Origin: SIG424 sp045546695
Lineage (GTDB): Bacteria > Bacillota > Clostridia > UBA1212 > UBA1255
Direction: 5' to 3'
DNA length: 53,305 nt
NCBI GenBank assembly: GCA_045546695.1
Contig: JAZQDE010000028.1
Location: 1-53,305, forward strand
Shown: positions 33,265-42,806 of the stretch, in pieces
How the letters are laid out: the number at the start of each line of letters is the position of its first letter
How positions within the stretch are numbered: the stretch's first letter is position 1
The notes under the pieces: model-generated
The model's database searches: none
Told to the model about the DNA's origin: nothing
The model's input: the letters and a program-made list of their open reading frames with translations, nothing else
Position numbers and translations under genes: made by a program

Positions 33265-34836
33265 ATGAAGTTATTTAAAAAAATCCTCGGCCTGGCTGTT
33301 GTAATGGCAATTGTTATGTCATTATTTGCAGGATTCAGTGTTCAGGCTGAGAATGGCGCAAATGTAGACGATACATACGTATACATTGCAAGTGAACAGA
33401 ACTGGCAGCAATATCACTGTATTGTATCATCAGACGATCCGGCTTACGTTAATGTTGAGACAACAGCTGCTGACCCATACTTTTTTATGGACATTGGACC
33501 GGCTACATCAGAGTATCCTATCCTTGCAGTTAAATACGCATTTTTATCATCTGCTCAGCCTCACACAAACAGACTTTACATGGCAACAAGTAATCAGGGC
33601 TGGACAGCTTGCAATATTGCTCATGAGTTCAAAGCTAATGATAAGTGGAATCTCAACACATACAATGTAAGAGAGCTTTGTCCTAACATGGCTGATGAGC
33701 CTATGAAGAGCTTCAGATTACTCGGCGCCGCAGATGCAGGCAAGACATCCTATTTTGCGTACTTTGGTTTCTTCAAATCAGTTGAAGATGCTCAGGCTTA
33801 TGATGCCTGGTATGTTGATGAATATGGTCTTGAGGATTTTGAAACAGAAGAAAGAGAAGAGCTCACTCCTGATGCTTTTGACAACATAAGTGAGACATCT
33901 TTTGGCAAGCAGACATTTGATTTTACAGGTCTTGAGGATACTTACGATCTGACAGCAGACGTTGACATCGGTTCTATATTTGAACTTCTTCCGGGAAATG
34001 GTAAGCTTCAGGTTATGGAAGAAGCATTCAATCTTGACGGCTTTGTTGCTGCAAGACTTTATGAAAGATGGCTTGGCGGAAGCGTAATCACATTTGATAT
34101 GAAAAACGGTTCTGAATCAACAGTATCAAACTTCCACGGATTTGCCCTCAGATTTGGTAATGAAGGTTCAAACCCCTTCTATGAAGAAGATCTTGCAAAG
34201 AATCAGGACGGCGAAGGTGCAAAGAGTGTAGGTACTACAGGTATCGGCGTTTCATACAGAGATGAAAACAAGATTGGCTTATATATCAAGTGTCTTGATG
34301 ATGAAGGCTTGCTCAGAACTCACGAGGTAATATTTACTCCTGTTGAAAATGTAGCTGAATTCAACTCATTCAAAGTTGTTGATTACGATAATGGTACAAT
34401 TGAGTTCTATGCAAACGATAAATTATTCGCAACTGTTAAATTCTCAAATCCGAAGATGACAGAAAAGAGCATGGCTTACAGCGAACTTTACTACCAGGAT
34501 GCAGCTATTTATGATGCAGAAGGTAACGAGCTTGCAAAAGTATCAAACGCTCTTATCTCTACACAGTCATGTTTTGCTTTCGGTTCACGTGCATCAATTA
34601 TCAGCGTAGACAATATCACTTTTGCTGAGTACATTGATCCTAACGCTACACCGAAGCCGACGGAAGTTCCTACACCTGTTCCGACACAGGCTCCTACAGC
34701 AGCTCCTACAAAGGCTCCGGAAGCTACAAAGGCACCTGCTACAGAAGAGAAGGACGGCGGTTGTGGTTCTTCAGCTGCTCTTGCACAGATCATGTTAGTT
34801 CTTGGCGCAGCAGTAGTTATCAAGAAAAGAAAATAA
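33265..34836 (+). CDS. Secreted LamG-like protein with Pro-Thr linker and C-terminal anchor/sorting tail
   Basis: A 523-residue exported protein. It has a signal peptide (about 1-29, ending SVQA), an N-terminal beta-rich domain (about 35-200), a second domain resembling concanavalin/LamG folds (about 215-445, with IEFYANDKLFATVKFS), a Pro-Thr linker (about 453-490), then DGGCGSS, a hydrophobic helix and KKRK at the very end. The tail has the three-part form of a sorting or anchoring signal, but is not an LPXTG motif. It probably binds glycans or other surface ligands. It is monocistronic, with a strong promoter, AAGGAGG site and terminator. The codon use is of highly expressed type. Confidence 0.82.
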   Translation: MKLFKKILGLAVVMAIVMSLFAGFSVQAENGANVDDTYVYIASEQNWQQYHCIVSSDDPAYVNVETTAADPYFFMDIGPATSEYPILAVKYAFLSSAQPHTNRLYMATSNQGWTACNIAHEFKANDKWNLNTYNVRELCPNMADEPMKSFRLLGAADAGKTSYFAYFGFFKSVEDAQAYDAWYVDEYGLEDFETEEREELTPDAFDNISETSFGKQTFDFTGLEDTYDLTADVDIGSIFELLPGNGKLQVMEEAFNLDGFVAARLYERWLGGSVITFDMKNGSESTVSNFHGFALRFGNEGSNPFYEEDLAKNQDGEGAKSVGTTGIGVSYRDENKIGLYIKCLDDEGLLRTHEVIFTPVENVAEFNSFKVVDYDNGTIEFYANDKLFATVKFSNPKMTEKSMAYSELYYQDAAIYDAEGNELAKVSNALISTQSCFAFGSRASIISVDNITFAEYIDPNATPKPTEVPTPVPTQAPTAAPTKAPEATKAPATEEKDGGCGSSAALAQIMLVLGAAVVIKKRK

Positions 34837-34864
34837 TTTATCTTGATAAAATTAAGTAAAAAAA

Positions 34865-34899
34865 TTACAGGGTTACATTAAATGTAGCCCTGTTTTTTT
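34865..34899. terminator. Bidirectional terminator
   Basis: ACAGGGTTACAT, a 3-base loop and ATGTAGCCCTGT form a 12-bp stem with one G-U pair. Seven T follow on the plus strand, and an A-run upstream gives a T-run on the minus strand. It ends both the secreted-protein gene and the convergent htpG-apgM transcript. Confidence 0.92.
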
Positions 34900-34923
34900 G
34901 TACTGGTAAAAAATGGAAATGGA

Positions 34924-36156
34924 TTATTTCAGGAATTTATCCATAAGAGTGTATCCTTTTTCTACGTATACGCCGGAAGCTGTACATGAAGATTCTGTAT
35001 AAGAATCAAAGCCGGAGGCTTTTTCACACGTAGAATCATAAATCATATATGGAACAGCGTCGTGTGTATGAGTACGAAGAGCAAGAGGCGTCGGGTGGTC
35101 GGGGAGTACCATGATGCGGAAACCATCGCACTGACCGGAAGCTTGCATGTCGCAAAGCTCTTTGTATACAGGCTCTAAAATACGACTGTCTAAGAACTCA
35201 ACTGACTTAATCTTGTTATCAAGCTCGTTTCTGTGACCACATTCATCGGGTGCTTCAACGTGAACGTAAACAAAATCGCCCTCGTTTTTAAGATAATCAA
35301 TAGCTGCCTGTGCTTTTCCTTCAAAATTCGTTGAAATATTTCCTGTCGCACCGGGCACGTCAATAGACTTCATGCCGGCAACAATTCCCATTCCTTTAAG
35401 AAGGTCAACGGCAGAAACGACTGCGCCTTTAATCTGATATTTTTCATAAAAATTATCAAATCCGGGCTTGCGGCCGTTGCCCCAGAACCATATGGAATTT
35501 GCGGGATTAAGTCCGCGTGCAATACGGTCCTTATTCACAGGATGGTCCTTAAGAAGCTCATAGCTTCTTTTCATCATATCAAGTAAGACGCAGCTGTCTT
35601 TACCCTTTGGCAAATAATCTGTGATTTTCTTAGTTGTAATATCATGAGGCGGCGTGAAAATCATTTCATAATTATCAGGAATATCATTCATGATAACACA
35701 ATGTCTGTAGGAAATACCCGGATAATAATGTATGGAATCCGTCGCAAGGTGTTCTTTTAAGTAATTAATAAGAATCGTAGATTCGGCAGTCGTAATCTCA
35801 TCGCTGCTGTAGTCAACCATAGTCTTATTTTCATAAAGCTCATCATCAGACAGCGTAACAATATTACATCTGAGTGCAAGGTCAGATGGCTCCATTGCAA
35901 TACCCATACTGGCAGCTTCAAGAGGGGAGCGACCTGTATAATATACGTCAGGGTCATAACCAAGTACTGACATATTTGCAATGTCTGAACCGGGAGGATT
36001 AAGGTGATCCGGGACAGTTTTTACAAGACCGAGCTCGGACTTTGTTGCAAGTAAATCCATAACGGGCTTATTTGCAACGTCGAGCACAGTACGTCCGTCC
36101 AATTTTTCAATCGGGTAATCTGCCATACCGTCGCCGAGTAATAAAAAATATTTCAT
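34924..36156 (-). CDS. apgM: Cofactor-independent phosphoglycerate mutase, archaeal type (ApgM)
   Basis: A 410-residue enzyme of the alkaline phosphatase superfamily. It has GDGMADYP (8-15), the Ser-containing PPGSDIANMSVLGYDP (54-69), a long middle domain, and HVEAPDECGHRNELDNKI then DHPTP near the end, which are metal-binding motifs. It interconverts 3- and 2-phosphoglycerate. Related proteins in some bacteria have been proposed to act as homoserine kinases, but no threonine genes are nearby. It follows htpG by 18 bases and is probably co-transcribed. Confidence 0.9.
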   Translation of the reverse strand: MKYFLLLGDGMADYPIEKLDGRTVLDVANKPVMDLLATKSELGLVKTVPDHLNPPGSDIANMSVLGYDPDVYYTGRSPLEAASMGIAMEPSDLALRCNIVTLSDDELYENKTMVDYSSDEITTAESTILINYLKEHLATDSIHYYPGISYRHCVIMNDIPDNYEMIFTPPHDITTKKITDYLPKGKDSCVLLDMMKRSYELLKDHPVNKDRIARGLNPANSIWFWGNGRKPGFDNFYEKYQIKGAVVSAVDLLKGMGIVAGMKSIDVPGATGNISTNFEGKAQAAIDYLKNEGDFVYVHVEAPDECGHRNELDNKIKSVEFLDSRILEPVYKELCDMQASGQCDGFRIMVLPDHPTPLALRTHTHDAVPYMIYDSTCEKASGFDSYTESSCTASGVYVEKGYTLMDKFLK

Positions 36157-36174
36157 AATCAGATCCTTTCTGAT

Positions 36175-38067
36175 TTATTCCTTGCCTGCATACTCATCAA
36201 GCAGTCTGGCGCTACGCTCCATAAATGAACTCATCGAAGCTGCGTCCATCGGCTTGTGCGCCAAAAGCGCCATGTCATATATATGAGAAGCGAGGAAATC
36301 AATCTTTTCACTGTTTTCTTCTTTGTTCTCAGCAAGCTTTATAAGCTTCTTTACAGCTGAGTTTGAGCTGTTGAGCGTAATCGTAATCTCATCGCCACCA
36401 AGAGCCATATTGCCGCCGTACATTTTCATCATTTCCTGCATTCTTCTTGATTGCTCAGAAACGAGTATAATCGCCGGCAGAGGAGACTTCATAGACTCAA
36501 CACCAACTTTTATTTTATCATCTCCGGAGGCCTTTGCAAAGTCCGGCGAAAGGAGATTTACGATATTTTCGCGCTCTTCGTCAGAAACAGCATTTTCACT
36601 GTCTTTCATTGCGTCTGTGATGTCTGAGTCAACGCGTACAAATTTAATCTTTCCGGAGTTTTTATATTCCATATAATTGATAAAATGACTGTCTATGGGA
36701 CCTGTCATAATAGCTATTTTTATGCCGGAATCTTTAAGCATATTCACGTACTGTGCCTGTGCAACTTCATCGTCAATATAGTAAATATTTTCAAGCTCTG
36801 TCTTATCCTTTGTGATGTCATTTACTGTAATAAACTCATCATCTGTTGTCTTGAACATAATGGCATCTTTTACCTTGTCATAGAATTTATCATCTTTAAG
36901 GCAACCATACTTTACAAAAGGATTGATATCTTCCCAGCATTTATTATATTCTTCACGCTCTGTATTGAACATACCTGTGAGCTTGTCTGCAACTTTCTTT
37001 GTGATATGACTTGAAATCTTATTTACGTATCCGTCATTCTGCAGGAAGCTTCTGGAAACATTCAAGGGCAGGTCGGGGCAGTCGATAACGCCACGCAGGA
37101 GCATCAGGAATTCCGGAATAATCTCCTTGATATTGTCAGCGACAAATACCTGATTATAGTAAACTTTTATAGTACCTTCCATGATATCGTATCTGTCTTT
37201 GAGCTTAGGGAAGTACAAGATACCCTTAAGATTGAACGGATAATCAATGTTGAGATGAATCCAGAAAAGAGGGTCGTTGAAGTCATGGAATACCTCGTGA
37301 TAGAACGCCTTGTATTCTTCTTCTGTACAATCCTTGACAGGCTTCATCCACAAAGGGCTTGTGTTGTTGATCGGAGCCGGAACCTCAGACTCTTTGGTCT
37401 CCTCTTCGGCATTTTCATCAGCGTTTTCATCTTCCTCTTTAATCTCTGTGAAAAACAGCTCAACAGGTAAAAAGGCAAAGTATTTCATTAAAGTCTCTTT
37501 GAGCTTGAAAGCATCTAAAAACTCAACACTGTCTTCTGCGATATGAAGCGTGATCTCAGTACCTCTGTCTGTTTTTTCAGATGGTGAAATAGCAAAATCC
37601 ATACCTGTATCGCTCTCCCAGTGAACAGCTTCGCTGCCCGGAGCCCATGACAATGTATCAATCTGCACGTTGTCTGAAACCATGAAAACAGAGTAAAAAC
37701 CAAGACCGAAATGACCGATTATCTGTGAATCATCAGTTTTGCCTTCATATTTTTCCATGAAGTCTTTTGCTCCTGAAAAGGCGATCTGGTTGATATATTT
37801 AACAACTTCTTCCTCAGTCATACCGATACCGTTGTCCTTGATGGTGATTGTGCCGGCTTCTTTATCGAGCACTACCTCAATCTTCCAGTTTGCCTCATCA
37901 ATGTCAGCCTCACCGACAGAAATAAGCTTCTTGAGTTTGCTTATAGCGTCGCAAGAATTGGAAACAACTTCTCTGATATATATGTCTTTTTCAGAGTAAA
38001 GCCATTTCTTTATAATAGGGAAAATATTTTCAGTATTTATTGATACATTTCCGCTTGTATATTCCAT
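36175..38067 (-). CDS. htpG: Hsp90-family chaperone HtpG
   Basis: A 630-residue Hsp90. The N-terminal GHKL ATPase domain has EVVSNSCDAISKLKKL, DNGIGMTEEEV and GHFGLGFYSVFMV. An acidic Glu-rich insert lies at about 215-235, then the middle domain (LNVSRSFLQND) and the dimerisation domain. It assists folding of client proteins under stress. GGAGG precedes the ATG. No CIRCE element is visible upstream, so control by HrcA is unlikely. Confidence 0.97.
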   Translation of the reverse strand: MEYTSGNVSINTENIFPIIKKWLYSEKDIYIREVVSNSCDAISKLKKLISVGEADIDEANWKIEVVLDKEAGTITIKDNGIGMTEEEVVKYINQIAFSGAKDFMEKYEGKTDDSQIIGHFGLGFYSVFMVSDNVQIDTLSWAPGSEAVHWESDTGMDFAISPSEKTDRGTEITLHIAEDSVEFLDAFKLKETLMKYFAFLPVELFFTEIKEEDENADENAEEETKESEVPAPINNTSPLWMKPVKDCTEEEYKAFYHEVFHDFNDPLFWIHLNIDYPFNLKGILYFPKLKDRYDIMEGTIKVYYNQVFVADNIKEIIPEFLMLLRGVIDCPDLPLNVSRSFLQNDGYVNKISSHITKKVADKLTGMFNTEREEYNKCWEDINPFVKYGCLKDDKFYDKVKDAIMFKTTDDEFITVNDITKDKTELENIYYIDDEVAQAQYVNMLKDSGIKIAIMTGPIDSHFINYMEYKNSGKIKFVRVDSDITDAMKDSENAVSDEERENIVNLLSPDFAKASGDDKIKVGVESMKSPLPAIILVSEQSRRMQEMMKMYGGNMALGGDEITITLNSSNSAVKKLIKLAENKEENSEKIDFLASHIYDMALLAHKPMDAASMSSFMERSARLLDEYAGKE

Positions 38068-38110
38068 TTTTTTATCCTCCTGAAATAAGTAATTTTATAT
38101 GATTTTCCCA

Positions 38111-38139
38111 ATTTTATACTCAAAAACCGGGGTTGTCAA
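38111..38139 (-). promoter_or_regulatory. Sigma-A promoter of htpG-apgM
   Basis: On the minus strand TTGACA (38139-38134), a 17-base spacer, and TAAAAT (38116-38111), 43 bases before the htpG start. Confidence 0.7.
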
Positions 38140-38237
38140 ATAATCTCGGGAGGTATTTGAATTGCTCGCCGCATGTCCTAAATCCGCTATCATAAACATA
38201 CAATATACAGACAATCTGAAGAAAGCATTTGTATGAT

Positions 38238-39860
38238 ATGTACCATGTAAAAATATTCAAAAAAACGATTATATGCACTCTTTGCATGATATGCCTCCTG
38301 TGTAGCGCATGCACAACAGGTAAGGGCTGTTTAAGCGCTTCAGACACGCTTAAAATCTGTCTTGGCCCTGAACCTGATAAACTTGACCCTCAGGACGCAA
38401 ACTCGGCTTATTCAGCCTCCTTGGCCTTTATAACGCATTCGGGGCTTCTGATGTATGGTGAGAACGAGAAAATCACTTATGCCTGCGCTGAAAAATGCGA
38501 GGTAAGCCCTGACGGTACGGTATATAGGTTTACATTAAAAGATAATCTGAAATGGAGCGACGGCTCAACCCTTACTGCATATGATTTTTACAGATCATGG
38601 CAACAGGCAGGCGGCAGCGGTTCTACGTGCACGAATAAATATATGTTCAATTGTATAGACGGATATGATGAAGGCAGGCTGAATATTGAAGTGTCAGACG
38701 GTGGCAAGGTGTTTGAAGTGACGCTAAAAAGTCCGTGTACGTATTTTACTGAGCTATGTACTTTGCCGGCATTTTTTCCGGTGAAAAATGACAACTACAG
38801 CGAGGCGGGATTTATTTCAAACGGACCGTTCGTTGCAAGTAAATGGCAGCACAACAGGAGCATTATTTTTACAAAAAATGAGAATTGGTTTGACAGTGAA
38901 AAGGTGGAAATGAACACTATAGAAGTTATGCTGTCTGATTCGCCGGCGGCGATATATGCGGCATATAAATGCGGAGATATTCATTTTTCTGATACGATAC
39001 CACCTGATGAAACAGATGTTCTGAAAGATTCAGGTGAGTTATACGTATGCGACATGACAGGCGTATATTATATTTCATTTAACATTAATTCGGAGTTTTT
39101 CAGCAAATTTTCGTGTGAGGATGCTGCTGTTTTCAGACGGGCAATAGGACTGCTCGTAAACAGGGAAAAAATAGTTGAGACGGTATGTATGGCTGGGCAG
39201 AAGCCGGCATATACATTTCTGCCGCTATCAATGACTGACAAAAAAAGTCAGTATGATGAGCGCCTTGGAAAATACGACGAAGATGTCTGTACCGCAATTG
39301 AAATGCTAAAAAGCATCGGATATAAGTTTACTACAAAAAACAAGCTGTCTTCGCAGACTCCGATTGAACTTGATTATATTACGAATGAAAGTGGCGTCAT
39401 GGCAGGTGTATCGCAGTCGGTACAGGCAGATCTTGCCGGAATAGGTATAAAATTAAATATTCTGCAGCAAGACAATCTGACATTTCTTGTAAACAAGCGG
39501 AAGGGCAATTATGTTATGGCAAAAAGTGGCTGGCTTGCGGATTTTAATGATGCTGTTAACCTACTTGAAATACATTCATCTGATTCTCCTAACAACCGCT
39601 GCGGTTTTGGTAAGATTGAATGCGACCATGCGCCTGTGTGGCATGCATATGACGCTCTTATTGGCGCCATAAAGACGCAGAAGGATGTGCAGATAAGAAA
39701 TGACTACATATCACAGGCGTTGTCTATATTGATGGATACAGGCGCTGTGTGCCCGATATACTATTATAGTGATCTGTATCTTGTTTCAGATAAAGTCAGT
39801 GGTATATACGCATCGTGCTACGGTCATAAATATTTCATGTATGCGTCTTTTTCCGGGTAA
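38238..39860 (+). CDS. Oligopeptide ABC transporter substrate-binding lipoprotein (OppA type)
   Basis: A 540-residue SBP_bac_5 protein that would capture peptides for the Opp permease. The signal segment is rich in Cys and ends CLLCSAC; the lipobox is atypical because the -3 position is Cys instead of Leu. LGPEPDKLDPQDANSAYSA and YRFTLKDNLKWSDG are family hallmarks. ATG at 38238 was chosen; a TTG three codons earlier is possible and the ribosome binding site is weak. It is transcribed towards the oppBCDF operon, and its last 26 bases overlap the end of oppF. Its own promoter is not clear. Confidence 0.87.
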   Translation: MYHVKIFKKTIICTLCMICLLCSACTTGKGCLSASDTLKICLGPEPDKLDPQDANSAYSASLAFITHSGLLMYGENEKITYACAEKCEVSPDGTVYRFTLKDNLKWSDGSTLTAYDFYRSWQQAGGSGSTCTNKYMFNCIDGYDEGRLNIEVSDGGKVFEVTLKSPCTYFTELCTLPAFFPVKNDNYSEAGFISNGPFVASKWQHNRSIIFTKNENWFDSEKVEMNTIEVMLSDSPAAIYAAYKCGDIHFSDTIPPDETDVLKDSGELYVCDMTGVYYISFNINSEFFSKFSCEDAAVFRRAIGLLVNREKIVETVCMAGQKPAYTFLPLSMTDKKSQYDERLGKYDEDVCTAIEMLKSIGYKFTTKNKLSSQTPIELDYITNESGVMAGVSQSVQADLAGIGIKLNILQQDNLTFLVNKRKGNYVMAKSGWLADFNDAVNLLEIHSSDSPNNRCGFGKIECDHAPVWHAYDALIGAIKTQKDVQIRNDYISQALSILMDTGAVCPIYYYSDLYLVSDKVSGIYASCYGHKYFMYASFSG

Positions 39861-40587
39861 GGACAGATGCTACGAGCCTTTTTGTATACTCATGTTCAGG
39901 ATTGAAGCAAACCTTATCGCATCTACCTTTTTCTACTATTTTTCCATGTTCAAGTACAGCTATATCATCGCAAAGATGACGTACAACAGGAAGATCGTGC
40001 GATATAAAAAGATAAGTAAGGCCAAGCTCTTTTTGTAAGCGGGATATCAGATTAATAATCTGAGCCTTTACTGATACGTCAAGTGCCGATACTGACTCAT
40101 CCCATATGATAAACTCAGGAGACGTGGCAAGCGCGCGTGCTATTGCTACACGCTGCCTCTGGCCGCCGCTGAATTCATGTATCAGTTTATTTCCGTGTGC
40201 AGGGCTGAGGCCTACCAGACAGAGCAAATCATCTACCTTGCTCTTTATCATAGCAGGGGAGGTAATTTTTCCTGTGATTAATAAAGGCTCGGCAATTACT
40301 TTCGATGTTTTCATTTTTGGATCAATAGAGGCATAAGGGTCCTGGAAAACCATCTGCATATCTGCCCGGTATTTACTGATATTGGAAGGTGTCAGCTCTG
40401 TATCTTTGTAGTAAACGTGACCGGAGGATATCTTGTTGAGTAGTAGTATGCTTCTTCCTAAAGTTGTCTTTCCACTTCCTGATTCTCCCACCAGTCCCAT
40501 GGTAGAACCAGGCAATATTTCCAGGGAAATATCGTTTAAAATTGTTAAGGTTTTAAACTTTACACATAAATTCTTGATTTTAATCAT
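39835..40587 (-). CDS. oppF: Oligopeptide ABC transporter ATP-binding protein OppF
   Basis: A 250-residue ABC ATPase, somewhat shorter than usual OppF (~300) because it lacks the C-terminal oligopeptide/dipeptide extension. Walker A GESGSGKTT, signature HEFSGGQRQRVAIARAL, and Walker B FIIWDE are intact. ATG at 40587 (MIKIKNL) was chosen as the family start; the longer frame to 40623 overlaps oppD. It is the last gene of the operon, and its 3' end overlaps the convergent binding-protein gene. Confidence 0.9.
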   Translation of the reverse strand: MIKIKNLCVKFKTLTILNDISLEILPGSTMGLVGESGSGKTTLGRSILLLNKISSGHVYYKDTELTPSNISKYRADMQMVFQDPYASIDPKMKTSKVIAEPLLITGKITSPAMIKSKVDDLLCLVGLSPAHGNKLIHEFSGGQRQRVAIARALATSPEFIIWDESVSALDVSVKAQIINLISRLQKELGLTYLFISHDLPVVRHLCDDIAVLEHGKIVEKGRCDKVCFNPEHEYTKRLVASVLTRKKTHT

Positions 40588-40603
40588 ATTATAAAAAATT
40601 ACC

Positions 40604-41584
40604 TTAAATACAGTGACATGCAACTGTATGGTCTACTGACCTTACAGTATTTTTACTTATCAATCTGTATGGTGGAAAAACTTTACAGCACTGCGGAAGT
40701 GCGCTTTTGCATCTTGGCGCAAACGGGCAGCCGGAAATAATATTTCCCGGCATCGGTACGCTTCCTAAAATAGCTGTCAGAGGCTTTTTTTTGCCGGGTG
40801 AAAAGTCAGGCATTGTACCTAAAAATGCTTTTGTGTAACAATGCATCGGATTGTTAAAAATATCATATACACTTCCTGCTTCGCATATCCTTCCGCCATA
40901 TAAAATACAAACCTCATCGCAAAGATAAGATATTACGTTCATGTCATGAGATATAAAAAGCACGCATGTTCCAAGCTCTCCACAGATCTTTTTTAGTAAA
41001 TCAAGTATTTGTTTCTGTATTATAGGATCAAGAGCAGTCGTCGGTTCATCTGCAATCAGCACAGACGGATTATTGATTAATGCCATAGCAATCATAACTC
41101 TTTGCCTCATTCCTCCGGATAGCTCGTGAGGATAGCTTTTCATACATCGTGCAGGGTTATTAATACCGCAAAGATCGAGAAGGTTCATAGCCTGTTTTTT
41201 TGGAATCTTCATTCTTTTATCGTGCAGATTTAACACTTCTGTTAATTGATAACCGATAGTAAGTACCGGATTAAGCGCACTCATCGGATCCTGGAAAATC
41301 ATACAGATATCATTGCCGCGTATTTTACGCATATTTTTGTCAGTCAATGAATTAATTTGCATGCCATTATAATAAATCTCTCCGCCTGTGATTTTTATCC
41401 CATGTGGCAATAGTCCCATTATAGAATATGCACACATGCTCTTGCCTGACCCTGACTCACCGCAAAGACCAAGCGTTCTGCCTTTTTTCAGTGAAAATGA
41501 AACATCCTGAAGTATTGGCAGCTTCTGTTTGCCGGAGGCGAGTGTAACTGACAGATTTTTTACTTCTATTATGTTATTTACCAT
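40604..41584 (-). CDS. oppD: Oligopeptide ABC transporter ATP-binding protein OppD
   Basis: A 326-residue ABC ATPase with Walker A GESGSGKS, signature ELSGGMRQRVMIAMAL, Walker B VLIADEPTTALD, and the C-terminal peptide-transporter extension with GCPFAPRCKSALPQC, whose Cys residues match the iron-sulfur or metal motif seen in OppD/OppF proteins. ATG at 41584 overlaps the end of oppC by 11 bases. It pairs with OppF to power the permease. Confidence 0.92.
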   Translation of the reverse strand: MVNNIIEVKNLSVTLASGKQKLPILQDVSFSLKKGRTLGLCGESGSGKSMCAYSIMGLLPHGIKITGGEIYYNGMQINSLTDKNMRKIRGNDICMIFQDPMSALNPVLTIGYQLTEVLNLHDKRMKIPKKQAMNLLDLCGINNPARCMKSYPHELSGGMRQRVMIAMALINNPSVLIADEPTTALDPIIQKQILDLLKKICGELGTCVLFISHDMNVISYLCDEVCILYGGRICEAGSVYDIFNNPMHCYTKAFLGTMPDFSPGKKKPLTAILGSVPMPGNIISGCPFAPRCKSALPQCCKVFPPYRLISKNTVRSVDHTVACHCI

Positions 41585-42806
41585 AAATACCCCGCAGTCC
41601 GTCGCCGAGCATATTAAATGCAAGAACTATCAAAGCAATAAATGTAGCCGGAATAAAGAGTTTATGAGGATAAGAATAGATGCTGTTTTGCGCTGTGGCG
41701 ACCAAAGAGCCGAGACTGGGCAGGGGAGGCGCAACGCCCATTCCCATAAAGCTCAGAAAGCTCTCTGTGAAAATAGCTGATGGCACTAAAAATGCAGCGG
41801 AAATTATAATTACTCCTGCACTGTTTGGTAATATATGGAAAAATAATATGCGAAAAGATGATGCGCCCATACTTTTCAGGGCTGTAATATATTCTTCGTT
41901 TTTGAGCGTTATAACGCGGCTTCTTACGAGTCTTGCACTACCACACCAATATAGTAAAGCAAATACGATAAACATGCTTGCAAGACCTTTTACATCCAGA
42001 ATAAGGGAAAATAATATTATAATCAGCATATCAGGCAGCGCGTGAATAATATCAATTACCCTGGAAATAATCAGGTCTGTTCTGCCGCCCGCATATCCTG
42101 CTGTAGCACCTATTATGACACCTGTAACAAGTACAATTACACTGGCAAATATTCCCACAAGAAGTGAGATACAGCAACCTGTCATAACACGTGAAAAATA
42201 ATCTCTGCAAAGGTCATCCGTGCCAAAAATATGCGGAAAAAGTTGCTTACCGGCAGGATGATTCATGCTCTTAGATGACAAGGTTTTAAGCTGTTCACCG
42301 TATTCTACGGTTACCTGTGTATTTTCGCCGTGAGCAATGCCTCCGCTTAGGTTATATTGTATTGTTACAGTATTTGTATCATCAGAAAACTTGTCAGAAT
42401 CATGAGTTAATGAGAAGTCATAATCAAGGTAATTACTTGCAAATCTCGGACTTTCATAATCAGGTATACCGTCTTTATCCTTGTCAGATGCCCATACTGC
42501 ATATAGTGTACATGATTGACAAGCTGTAAAGCGTGACGGAACAAATTCCACCATGTTTTCCGCCTCTATACTGTCAATTAAATAAACTTGACAATACGAC
42601 CAACCGAGAAATACACAATTTGTCATATAAAGCTCTTCTTTCGGAGAGTAAGAAAATGGTTTCAGGTTCCTTGCAGTGACGTCAGTGACACCGTTTATTG
42701 CTATCTGCTCATTATACTTATACGGACATACAGTAAATGCCAGCAATACCATAAACAGGATAATACAGATTATAGTTATTCCGGTAACAATAAATGGATT
42801 TTTCAT
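41574..42806 (-). CDS. oppC: Oligopeptide permease OppC with adhesin-like insertion in the first extracellular loop
   Basis: A 410-residue permease, about 100 residues longer than usual OppC. It has TM1 at 5-27, then an extracellular stretch of ~160 residues before the usual HIFGTDDLCRDYFSRV (192-207) and five further helices. The EAA loop EEYITALKSMGAS (304-316) is normal, so the transport core appears intact. The insertion (about 55-185) contains FLGW (66-69) with TLYAVW (100-105), the end pattern of an InlB/Flg_new repeat; a DKDKDGIPDYE (108-118) segment like a calcium-binding thrombospondin type 3 repeat; and YNLSGG...VTVEYG (151-170), the beginning pattern of another such repeat. The four-base ATGA overlap with oppB shows it belongs to the operon. 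Confidence 0.9.
   Translation of the reverse strand: MKNPFIVTGITIICIILFMVLLAFTVCPYKYNEQIAINGVTDVTARNLKPFSYSPKEELYMTNCVFLGWSYCQVYLIDSIEAENMVEFVPSRFTACQSCTLYAVWASDKDKDGIPDYESPRFASNYLDYDFSLTHDSDKFSDDTNTVTIQYNLSGGIAHGENTQVTVEYGEQLKTLSSKSMNHPAGKQLFPHIFGTDDLCRDYFSRVMTGCCISLLVGIFASVIVLVTGVIIGATAGYAGGRTDLIISRVIDIIHALPDMLIIILFSLILDVKGLASMFIVFALLYWCGSARLVRSRVITLKNEEYITALKSMGASSFRILFFHILPNSAGVIIISAAFLVPSAIFTESFLSFMGMGVAPPLPSLGSLVATAQNSIYSYPHKLFIPATFIALIVLAFNMLGDGLRGIYGK

Noticed and set aside
38197..38204. CATACAAT upstream of the peptide-binding protein, identical to a sigma-E -10
   Set aside because: No fitting -35 about 14 bases upstream, and the gene is not an expected sporulation gene; probably chance in AT-rich DNA.
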